Below, piece by piece: positions 54,458 to 62,493 of a stretch of 64,000 nt of DNA. The notes beneath the pieces are model-generated. The model saw nothing but the letters and a program-made list of their open reading frames with translations. It searched no databases and was not told where the DNA came from. The stretch comes from Candidatus Coatesiibacteriota bacterium (lineage in GTDB: Bacteria > JAFGND01): contig JAFGND010000006.1 of NCBI GenBank assembly GCA_016927185.1, positions 36,675 through 100,674 of the forward strand, given 5' to 3'. The first letter of the stretch is position 1. Every line of letters starts with the position of its first letter. Made by a program: the position numbers and the translations under genes.

Positions 54458-55687
54458 TTATAATATTTTCTCTGTAATTTTGAAATGTAATTTGACTAAA
54501 CTGGAAAGGATCTCTCTTCCTTTCTGTAAATTGATTTCCTTTGCAATCTGAACAGTCTCACTGCTGCTTCCCAATGGTATTTTTCTCCCCAGATTCTCAC
54601 CCAATTTCTCACATTCAATCAAAAATCTTGCCCTGGCTAGAATACTTGCTGCTGCAACTGCCAGATTGTCTTCTCCTTTTGTTCTTATCCTTATTTCAAT
54701 CCGCGATGATATTTTTCTCAATGCTTTTGAAATCGTTTTTTCATCGGTAAACTGGTCAGAGAGAACTGCTTCCAGTGTTGATTTTTTCAAAGCGTCTTCC
54801 AGGACTTTGCTATGAGCCCAGGCAAGAAGATCATTAAGATTCTTTCCAGATGCTGAGAACTTCTCGTATAGTTTGTTATAAGTTGAAGGCAAGAAAACCT
54901 TGATAATACATTTCTCCAAGAATTCCTTCATCAAGATTGATGAGATCTCAATTATCTGCTTATCAATCAATAATTTACTATCCTTTATTCCCATATCAAT
55001 CAGCCTGTTTCTATAGTCTTCGTTATAAATAAAACCAGCAACCACAAGAGGTCCGAAATAGTCTCCCTTGCCAGCTTCATCAATTCCCAGATAACATGCA
55101 TAAGGTACTTTCCATTCATTTTGAGCTTCATTGGGTATAGCTGCAGTGATAACTGACTTGAATATCTCCTGGTTTTTCTTATTATTGCCTGGCAGATACT
55201 GAATACTCAATCCCCTGTTTTTTGTATGATAAGTATTTATCCTGTATACTTCATTCTCTTTTGAAAAAAATACCTGGAAGCCATAAGGAATTGCTTTTGA
55301 TTTACAGATATAAAAACCTTGCTTTTCCAGACTTGTTTTTATCGATAACAATATGTTTCTAAGAGGATTGTCAAGTTTATTGATTTGCTTCATGAATTCA
55401 TTTATTGTTTCCTTGAAAGGAATACCCTTGCTGATTGCTTCACTTACTAGCGTAGAGATAACAAATGCAGCATGATTGTTACCTTTCTGACTTATTTTCA
55501 TGGAGAATTTTTGCTTGATTGTGCTAAACAATACGTTACCTGAACCTAATCCTTCAGGCGTATGGATAATGAAGCTTATGCCTGAATTTATTACAGTTGG
55601 TTCCAGAAACCAATTGGGATACATATGGGCTAGTTCTACCTGAATATAATCATAAATACTCTGAAAAATGGGATTCATATCGTCCAT
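54458..55687 (-). CDS. rnhC: Ribonuclease HIII with enlarged N-terminal region
   Basis: 409 aa against about 310 for the usual enzyme. The RNase H-type catalytic domain begins near residue 198: YLGIDEAGKGDYFGPLVVAG with D203-E204, then KDSK (D236) and SDQFT. It cuts the RNA strand of RNA-DNA hybrids. The N-terminal TBP-like DUF3378 unit is at about residues 112-170; another roughly 100 residues with a similar strand pattern precede it, perhaps a duplication. AAGG ribosome site. Converges with the GT-C gene 1 bp away. Confidence 0.85.
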   Translation of the reverse strand: MDDMNPIFQSIYDYIQVELAHMYPNWFLEPTVINSGISFIIHTPEGLGSGNVLFSTIKQKFSMKISQKGNNHAAFVISTLVSEAISKGIPFKETINEFMKQINKLDNPLRNILLSIKTSLEKQGFYICKSKAIPYGFQVFFSKENEVYRINTYHTKNRGLSIQYLPGNNKKNQEIFKSVITAAIPNEAQNEWKVPYACYLGIDEAGKGDYFGPLVVAGFIYNEDYRNRLIDMGIKDSKLLIDKQIIEISSILMKEFLEKCIIKVFLPSTYNKLYEKFSASGKNLNDLLAWAHSKVLEDALKKSTLEAVLSDQFTDEKTISKALRKISSRIEIRIRTKGEDNLAVAAASILARARFLIECEKLGENLGRKIPLGSSSETVQIAKEINLQKGREILSSLVKLHFKITEKIL

Positions 55688-55698
55688 AGTCAGCCTTG

Positions 55699-56694
55699 TT
55701 AATAAGGAATCATCTCAACAAAACCTTCTCCAGATACCTTTATGCCTTCGAATTGTCCCTTACATTTTATACTGCCTTCATAAAAGACTCTTTCTTTTGG
55801 AGTATAAATTTCCTGGTTAATGAAATCTGTTTCAATATCCAATTCTATCGCTGGAGATTTACATTTCAAATTCCATAAGACTGGATATGTTATTTTTGAA
55901 TCAGGTGAAGACCAGTTCTTTAGTTCATTCAGTTCAAATTCCTGTGAATTCACAATTTTTCCATCTTTATAATACAAGGACAGATATTTATTTATTATCT
56001 TTCCCTTCATATTGAAAGCTTTGTAAAATACTATATCACTTCCATTATCCAATCTTATCCCAAACCAGTGCCAGAGATGATCCATCGAGAAATTTCCCCA
56101 TTGATGATCAAACCAGGCAAGTCCTTTTACTTTGGTTTTCACCCCGTCATTAATCATTTCCCCATCTACTTCAAGTCTGGTAAAAGAGTAATAGTGGTTG
56201 CTGCCAACAGTAAAAGGGACCTGACCATTTCCCCCAATGAGAAATACTGGCTTTGTTGACCTGAAATTAAGATTCCATGTTAACTGAGGATTTTTCACTT
56301 CAGAAATGAAACCGTCTTTATTTACGCTTTTGAAAACATCAGTATCTGACAGAATCCATTTCAGGTTTAGATCCTTATCTGAACTTATCAATTTCCCCTT
56401 CTGGAAAAAATATCTGAAACTCTTCTTGTCAGCATTATAAAGTGTCTGAATTCTGAAATGATTATTGAAATAGGCTACTATACCTGTCAGTTTCTGATTA
56501 TCTTCCGTTTTCAAGTGGAAATTATAATACCACCATTCTACGACATATTTGCTATGAATTCCATGATCTTTTGGAAATGTTATTTTATAATCTACATTAA
56601 TCTTCCTGCTGCAGCTTGTTAGCAGAAGAAATAGTAACAGGTAAAACTTGTTCACTCGCCAAAAATTGTATTGATTAGTGTTTCTGTCAAGCAT
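55699..56694 (-). CDS. Lipoprotein of the CrtC/AttH (lipocalin-like) family
   Basis: 331 aa. Lipobox LLTSC near residue 27 after a hydrophobic stretch. Paired motifs VEWWYYNFHL and GLAWFDHQWGNF, with GEGFVEMIPY at the end, are typical of the CrtC/AttH family, which includes hydroxyneurosporene hydratase and secreted lipocalin-like proteins. A GTG at 56655 could be the true start. Substrate unknown. Confidence 0.7.
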   Translation of the reverse strand: MLDRNTNQYNFWRVNKFYLLLFLLLTSCSRKINVDYKITFPKDHGIHSKYVVEWWYYNFHLKTEDNQKLTGIVAYFNNHFRIQTLYNADKKSFRYFFQKGKLISSDKDLNLKWILSDTDVFKSVNKDGFISEVKNPQLTWNLNFRSTKPVFLIGGNGQVPFTVGSNHYYSFTRLEVDGEMINDGVKTKVKGLAWFDHQWGNFSMDHLWHWFGIRLDNGSDIVFYKAFNMKGKIINKYLSLYYKDGKIVNSQEFELNELKNWSSPDSKITYPVLWNLKCKSPAIELDIETDFINQEIYTPKERVFYEGSIKCKGQFEGIKVSGEGFVEMIPY

Positions 56695-56759
56695 AGCAAA
56701 TCTCTTGACTTTTTTTGTTACTTAAACAGCTTCAGATAAAATTCACAAGGAGACATTTT

Positions 56760-57209
56760 ATGAAATTCAGAATTATTATACTTCTTCTTTTGGTATCATT
56801 TTCATTGAAGGTTTTTGCAGAAGAGAGTTCTGAAGATAAAACAAAAGATATCAGACTGCTTCTGGAACTGACTGGTGCAGAAGAAAATTCCAAACAGGCG
56901 ATCCAGAATCTGATAAACATTATGAAAAAAACAGCACCAGCAATATCTGATGAATACTGGAAGAACTTCATGAAAAACCTGAAAACTGATGTTATGATAA
57001 ATCTTCTTGTTCCAGTTTATGACAAGTATTTCACTCATGAAGATATAAAGGGGATGATTGAATTCTATAAAACTCCCCTTGGCAAGAAGATAGTTTCTGT
57101 CCAGCCAAGCCTTACAAAAGATGCTATGGAAATAGGCCAGAAGTGGGGAATTCAGATAAGTCAACAAATAATGAAAGACATCCAGGAAAAAAATAAGAGG
57201 GAGGAATGA
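56760..57209 (+). CDS. Secreted DUF2059 protein
   Basis: 149 aa from the ATG at 56760 (AGGAG 8 nt upstream). Signal peptide MKFRIIILLLLVSFSLKVFA. The helical body has PVYDKYFTHEDIKGMIEFYKTPLGKKI, the core of DUF2059. Family function unknown. Its stop overlaps the start of the protease gene. Confidence 0.8.
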   Translation: MKFRIIILLLLVSFSLKVFAEESSEDKTKDIRLLLELTGAEENSKQAIQNLINIMKKTAPAISDEYWKNFMKNLKTDVMINLLVPVYDKYFTHEDIKGMIEFYKTPLGKKIVSVQPSLTKDAMEIGQKWGIQISQQIMKDIQEKNKREE

Positions 57210-58684
57210 TGAAGACTCTTCTGATTATCATAATAGCATTAACCTGCAATTTGCTTTTTTCAGAAGCTGCAACAATTAGGCAGATAAAAGAAGCGATAGT
57301 GAAAAAGAATGCGAAATGGAATGCAGAAAACAACCTGATTTTTTCTCAACCCTTTGAAATAAGAAAACTTATGTGCGGAACTAAACTACCTGAAAAACTT
57401 CCGCCAGTCCAGGTTGAAGTAAGTTATGAGAACTTATCGCAACCTGACAATTTCAGATGGGATAATTATGGAGGGTATAACTGGCTTACTCCTGTAAGAA
57501 ATCAAAGCAGCTGTGGCTCTTGCTGGGCATTTGCAGCAGTTGGTGTTTTTGAGGGACAGGAAAAGATAACAAATGGTAATCCATTTTATGAATTCGATTT
57601 TAGTGAACAGTATCTCGTATCAACTTGCTGTAATGCTGGGGATTGTGGAGGTGGAGACCATGGATCCGCTCTCGCTTTCATAGTAAATCCAGGAATACCT
57701 GATGAAGCATGTTTTCCTTATAAAGCCAAGAATGCTGATTGTTCGGAACGATGCAGCGATTGGCAAAGCAGAATGAAAAAAGCTGCATCAAGCTATAATA
57801 TTGCCAGTATTACAGTCCCGCCTTTGAAAGAAGCATTAAGAAAGGGACCAGTTGCAGTTTCTTTCATGGTTTATGAAGATTTCCAGGCATATAAAGGTGG
57901 TGTTTATGAATATACTTATGGTTCTTTCCTTGGAGGTCATGCAGTAGTATTAGCAGGATGGGATGACGCATTCCAATGCTGGGTATGCAAGAATTCCTGG
58001 GGTGCTTCCTGGGGGGAAAAAGGCTATTTCAGAATAAAATACGGGAATTGTGGCATTGGCCTTCTTTTCAATTATGCTTGCACAGTTAACAAGGATGAAA
58101 AATCCCTCAGGGTTGATATACCTAATGGTGGTGAATACTGGAAAGCAGGAAGTTCAGAAATCATAAAATGGACACCAACTGGAGAAGTGAGAAATGTTGA
58201 TATTCTGTTTACGACAGATGCTGGTTTGAATTGGCAGAATATTGCAACATCAGAATCTAATGATGGTGAGTTCAGCTGGATGATACCTGATGATACACCA
58301 AGAACTACTATTGCAAAAGTGAAAGTTGTTGAAAGCAATACTTATGAAACGCAAGACCAAAGCGACAATTACTTCACAATCGAAGAAAAAGAGAATTCAT
58401 TTTTAGATTTTGCTAAAGGTAAATTCCTGCCAGATTATGGAATAAAATTTATTTCAAGAATGCCTGTAAAAGACAAAGCAATCTGGGAAATCAATCTTCC
58501 AAGAAATACTAATGTCGCTGTGCAGATTTTCGATGTAAATGGTAAATTCCTTGAGGAACAGACTTTCACTCTGTCTTTAGGCAAAGGTAATTATACATGG
58601 AATCCTGCTAAATCTGGAGTCTTTATTGTAGTATTCAAGACAAACAAAACAATAATTTCTCAAAAAATAGTCGTTATAAAATGA
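57206..58684 (+). CDS. Secreted papain-family cysteine protease with C-terminal sorting domain
   Basis: 492 aa. Signal peptide residues 1-19. A short propeptide (about 22-62) is followed by the C1A peptidase: Q100 and C106 (NQSSCGSCWAF), H245 (GGHAVVLAGW), N263 (CKNSWGASWGEKGYFRI), so the active site is complete. Residues 301-395 form a Kre9/Knh1-like domain (DIPNGGEYWKAGSSEIIKW, DGEFSWMIPDD). The last 80 residues have a FlgD/type IX-like tail (VAVQIFDVNGKFLEEQ, SGVFIVVFK). Likely a surface or released protease. Confidence 0.9.
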   Translation: MMKTLLIIIIALTCNLLFSEAATIRQIKEAIVKKNAKWNAENNLIFSQPFEIRKLMCGTKLPEKLPPVQVEVSYENLSQPDNFRWDNYGGYNWLTPVRNQSSCGSCWAFAAVGVFEGQEKITNGNPFYEFDFSEQYLVSTCCNAGDCGGGDHGSALAFIVNPGIPDEACFPYKAKNADCSERCSDWQSRMKKAASSYNIASITVPPLKEALRKGPVAVSFMVYEDFQAYKGGVYEYTYGSFLGGHAVVLAGWDDAFQCWVCKNSWGASWGEKGYFRIKYGNCGIGLLFNYACTVNKDEKSLRVDIPNGGEYWKAGSSEIIKWTPTGEVRNVDILFTTDAGLNWQNIATSESNDGEFSWMIPDDTPRTTIAKVKVVESNTYETQDQSDNYFTIEEKENSFLDFAKGKFLPDYGIKFISRMPVKDKAIWEINLPRNTNVAVQIFDVNGKFLEEQTFTLSLGKGNYTWNPAKSGVFIVVFKTNKTIISQKIVVIK

Positions 58685-58685
58685 G

Positions 58686-58714
58686 GAAAGGTTCCTGCAA
58701 AAAACCTTTCTTAA
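58686..58714 (+). terminator. Weak terminator after the protease gene
   Basis: GAAAGGTT (58686-58693) pairs with AACCTTTC (58703-58710) around a 9-nt loop, 2 bp past the stop, followed by only TTAAA. Confidence 0.4.
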
Positions 58715-58762
58715 ATCCAGATAAGTTTTAATGATATAGTTTTCTGTCTATGGAAGTTTCAT

Positions 58763-60250
58763 TCAACACTTTTTTTCTTCAAGAACATCTGTAGCTTTTC
58801 CTTTTGGCTTGCTTCTCTTGAAAAACTTGAAGAAAATCTTTGCATAATCCATATTTCTGGTTAATTCACCAGGATGTTTTATTGTCCACCATATTTGATG
58901 AGCTATATATTCAGGTCTCAGATAAAATGCCTTTCTTGCACTATGACAAAAGGAAACCATTTCCTCATTTGGCAAATCAGGATAACTTAAATGTGTCCTG
59001 TAATATCCTTCCCTGTCTATCCAGTCTCTGTAGTCATGAGTTTTCAGATAACCTTCTTTCCTTGCCCATTCATAAAACTCAGTTCCTGGATATAACATTA
59101 CCGGGAAAAACTGGGCAGTATCTGTGTTAAGCTTGATGGCAAAATCCAGTGTTTCTTTCATGGTTTCTCTTGTTTCTCCTGGTAAACCTATCATATAACA
59201 TCCCCTGACAAGTATACCATGCTTTTTTGTATATTGAACAAATTTATAAGCTTTCTCTAATTTAAGAGATTTTTTCATTCTATCAAGAATATCCTGGTTT
59301 CCACTCTCGAACCCTACACAGAGAAGCCTGCACCCTGCCTTCTTTAAAATACTTATAGTTTCTTCGTCTGCATCTGCTCTCGCATTGGCAGAAAAAGAAA
59401 ACTTGAAGTTCCTTCTCAGTATTTCTTCGCAGATTTTTATTGTATGAGATTTCAATGCAATGAAAGTGTCATCTTCGAACATAATGTCTCTCAGGAAAAA
59501 ATTGTTCCATGCCCAGATTATTTCATCTACAATCGCCTCTGGATCTCTCAGTCTGACTTTATGTCCTGCGAATGTCTGGGGATAAACGCATTGAATGCAT
59601 TGAAAAGGACATCCTCTTGTAGTGATTAAAGTGAGTATTGGATGTCTGGAATGTGCATATCTGTAATCTGAGTGTACAAGATGCTTTTTATACTGATATG
59701 ATACAAACGGGAATTTTTCAAGGTTGGTTTCTAACTCCCTGTCTTCATTATGCATAATTTTGCCTTCTGAATTTCTGTATGTCAGTCCCTTTACTGTCGA
59801 GATATCACCTTTATCTTCAAGTACTTGTGCCAGTTCAGCAACAGTCAATTCATATTCAAATCTCAATATACCATCAAGAGTATTGTCTATATTCATTGTC
59901 TCTTCAGGAACTGCTGTAACATGAGTTCCTACAAGAACAGAATATAAATCAGGTTTAACTGCTTTTAATCTCCTTACTACATCAATATCATTATAAACAG
60001 AGGGTGTGCTGCTTTCGACAACCAGCAAATCCGGTTTCCATTCTTGTACTACTTTTAATGGTACATCAATCTCCTGATGTCTTGCTGGGCAATCCAGTAC
60101 TTTCACCTCATGTCCATTTTTCTCGGCATAACCAGCTGCATAACATAAATATAGAGGATAATATTGAGTTCCGCCCGGATTTACTCCAGGACTTCTTTGA
60201 GGTCTGCAATAGTTCTTGAAAAATGGAGGATTTAGAAAAAGGATTCGCAT
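58763..60250 (-). CDS. B12-binding radical SAM protein
   Basis: 495 aa. N-terminal cobalamin-binding domain (NPPFFKNYCRPQR, DLLVVESSTPSV, VGTHVTAVPEET), cluster C214-x3-C218-x2-C221 (GCPFQCIQC), then FESGNQDILDRMKKSL and CYMIGLPGETRET. Similar to hopanoid- or lipid-modifying and BchE-like enzymes. AAGGAG ribosome site. Substrate unknown. Confidence 0.88.
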   Translation of the reverse strand: MRILFLNPPFFKNYCRPQRSPGVNPGGTQYYPLYLCYAAGYAEKNGHEVKVLDCPARHQEIDVPLKVVQEWKPDLLVVESSTPSVYNDIDVVRRLKAVKPDLYSVLVGTHVTAVPEETMNIDNTLDGILRFEYELTVAELAQVLEDKGDISTVKGLTYRNSEGKIMHNEDRELETNLEKFPFVSYQYKKHLVHSDYRYAHSRHPILTLITTRGCPFQCIQCVYPQTFAGHKVRLRDPEAIVDEIIWAWNNFFLRDIMFEDDTFIALKSHTIKICEEILRRNFKFSFSANARADADEETISILKKAGCRLLCVGFESGNQDILDRMKKSLKLEKAYKFVQYTKKHGILVRGCYMIGLPGETRETMKETLDFAIKLNTDTAQFFPVMLYPGTEFYEWARKEGYLKTHDYRDWIDREGYYRTHLSYPDLPNEEMVSFCHSARKAFYLRPEYIAHQIWWTIKHPGELTRNMDYAKIFFKFFKRSKPKGKATDVLEEKKC

Positions 60251-60402
60251 TTATACTCCTTTTGCTTGTTTTTTTTACAATAGCTTGATTTATAAGCATT
60301 TGTGTCAATGAGATTTAAAATAAAGGACGAAAATATTGCATAATTAATGACTTGTTTCGAAAATAAACAGCATAGACGACAAAAAAATGAGAAGAAAACA
60401 GG

Positions 60403-61008
60403 TTACTTCTGCATAGCTTCTTCCCTGATCTTCTCTCCCCTTTGGTTAAAATATAACCATGTTCCTTTCATGATGTCCGACTTGTATTCTCCTTCAGTAG
60501 CGATAACTCCGCTTCTATACCATTCTGTCCATTTGCCTTCCTTCAGGCCAGCTAAATAGTTTGCTTCAATATGCTTGTTTCCATTTTGAAAATATAATGT
60601 TGAATAACCATCACGCTTTCCTTCTGAATACTTTTCTTCAATTAATACTGAGCCATTTTCATAATTTACTACCCAATGTCCCTCTTTTTTTCCATTCTTG
60701 TATAGACCTCCGCCCCATAATTTTCCATTCTTGTGAAAATATACCCATCTACCTTCTTTCAATCCATTCTCCATTCTTCCATGGGCTCTCTTTTGCCCAC
60801 TACTCCATTTATCTTCACAATCACCATGCTGTTTAGCATCTCTTGTTGAGACTTCCCTTTTCCATGAATTGCTGTTCTTCTGCTCTTTTTCTATATCAAA
60901 AATATCAACTGGGTTTTCAGTCTTTTCCACTTCAGCATAATAATAAGTTTCAGCAAATACAAGAGAATTAAGGATAAACAGGAAAAATAGAAATATTAAT
61001 TTATTCAA
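60403..61008 (-). CDS. Secreted MORN-repeat protein B
   Basis: 201 aa from a TTG at 61008, chosen because AGGAGGAG lies just before it and the product opens with a signal peptide (LIFLFFLFILNSLVFAETYY); an ATG at 61080 would add 24 residues. Six MORN/YwqK repeats of the type GKLWGGGLYKNGKKEGHWVV. Related to the protein at 39074. The 152 bp after it hold nothing recognisable. Confidence 0.75.
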   Translation of the reverse strand: MNKLIFLFFLFILNSLVFAETYYYAEVEKTENPVDIFDIEKEQKNSNSWKREVSTRDAKQHGDCEDKWSSGQKRAHGRMENGLKEGRWVYFHKNGKLWGGGLYKNGKKEGHWVVNYENGSVLIEEKYSEGKRDGYSTLYFQNGNKHIEANYLAGLKEGKWTEWYRSGVIATEGEYKSDIMKGTWLYFNQRGEKIREEAMQK

Positions 61009-61088
61009 AGTACTCCTCCTTGTTGTATCAAACAATTTGCTAGATAAGTAAGCAAATTTCCTCTCTAAAATCAAAAACAAAGGTAAAA

Positions 61089-62492
61089 CTAGTTTTCAAT
61101 ATTGATTATATTTACTTTACCATATTTTGCAAGATGTGATTCCAGTTCCTTTGGTCCCACAACAACAATAAGTAATTTATTGGTATTTATCAAGTCACCT
61201 GCAACTGCCTTGACTTCATCCGGTTTTACTTTCATAAAAGCCTCAAGATCCATTTCATCTTCGTTTTCCGGTCTTTTAAAAAATTCCCTTATCATTTCTT
61301 GCTTTAAAACTGACATAGAATTCTCATACCTGAAAGCCCATTGATTCTGCATTTTCTCCTTGAAAACTGACATTGTTGTATCAGATGGCGTATTAAGCTG
61401 CATATCATTAATCACTTTTATCATTGCATCTATTGCATTTATAACACTGGAAGGTTTTGTATAACAAACAGTCCTGAATAGACCTTTGTCTATTCCTTCG
61501 CCAATTCCACCCCATACAGCATATGCATATCCAAGTTCATTTCTTACTACCTGTATAAGTACGCTTGCAAATCCATCATATCCGAAAATCTGATTAAACA
61601 TCGATATCTGGATTTTCTTATCAGACCATCTCTTCACGCCAAAATGCCCCATCACTATAGATGCCTGCTCTACTTCCTTTGGCAGAAGATATATTCCTGC
61701 TGGATAATCTTCTCTTACTTTCTCTATCTGTGGAAAATCTGGAGGACTTTCATTCCATGAATCAAACAGTTTTTCTACTTCCCGGGAAACCTCTTCAGCA
61801 TTGAAATCACCAGCAATGGCAATATACATATTGCCAGGCGTTACCCATTTTTTATGCCAGCTAACGAGATCCTCTCTGGAGAGGCTCTTGAAATCATCCT
61901 CAGTTGGTTTCCATCCCCATATAGTGTCTTTTCCATACATCAACTTATTGAATGCAACATGAGCCAGCCAGCTGGGTCTGTCTCTGTTTCTTATTATAGA
62001 TTCTATCTGCTGTTTCTTGAAAATGTCAAATCTTTTTTCATCAAATCGCGGTTTCAACAATATTTCTTTAAAAAAGATCAAAAGCTGGGTTCTATGTTCA
62101 ATTAAGCAATTCCCGTCAAAACCACATAGCTCGCTGTCACCCCAAAATCTTATTCCTGCTGCATTTCTTTCAAACCAGTCTTCAATAATCTCTGGGGATT
62201 GTGATTCAGTACCACCTATTTCCATCATTTTCATGCTCGCTGAAGGTATATGTCCTTTTCTATAGGGGAGATATAAATATCCTGCCTTGAAAAAACCGGA
62301 AAACTCGAAAATAGGCAAGGTATGATCTTCATAAATAAACAACTTGATTCCATTTGGAAGCACCTTCTTTATGAATTTCAATTTTCTGACAGGCTTCAAG
62401 GGTGTTGATTTCAGATCCTTCGGGTCGTAAACTTTAGCGTTGGAGAGGCTTGTAATTAAGAATAGCAAAAAAACGAGTATAAAGTTCCTCAT
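61089..62492 (-). CDS. M16 peptidase homologue, likely non-catalytic
   Basis: 467 aa. Signal peptide residues 1-19. M16 fold (VLPNGIKLFIYEDHTLPIFEFSGFF; AIAGDFNAEEV; NELGYAYAVWGGI), but the HxxEH zinc site is replaced by ASMKMMEIGG. Two-protein M16 enzymes pair an active and an inactive subunit; this would be the inactive one beside the active subunit encoded 1 bp upstream. AGGAG ribosome site. Confidence 0.85.
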   Translation of the reverse strand: MRNFILVFLLFLITSLSNAKVYDPKDLKSTPLKPVRKLKFIKKVLPNGIKLFIYEDHTLPIFEFSGFFKAGYLYLPYRKGHIPSASMKMMEIGGTESQSPEIIEDWFERNAAGIRFWGDSELCGFDGNCLIEHRTQLLIFFKEILLKPRFDEKRFDIFKKQQIESIIRNRDRPSWLAHVAFNKLMYGKDTIWGWKPTEDDFKSLSREDLVSWHKKWVTPGNMYIAIAGDFNAEEVSREVEKLFDSWNESPPDFPQIEKVREDYPAGIYLLPKEVEQASIVMGHFGVKRWSDKKIQISMFNQIFGYDGFASVLIQVVRNELGYAYAVWGGIGEGIDKGLFRTVCYTKPSSVINAIDAMIKVINDMQLNTPSDTTMSVFKEKMQNQWAFRYENSMSVLKQEMIREFFKRPENEDEMDLEAFMKVKPDEVKAVAGDLINTNKLLIVVVGPKELESHLAKYGKVNIINIEN

Positions 62493-62493
62493 T

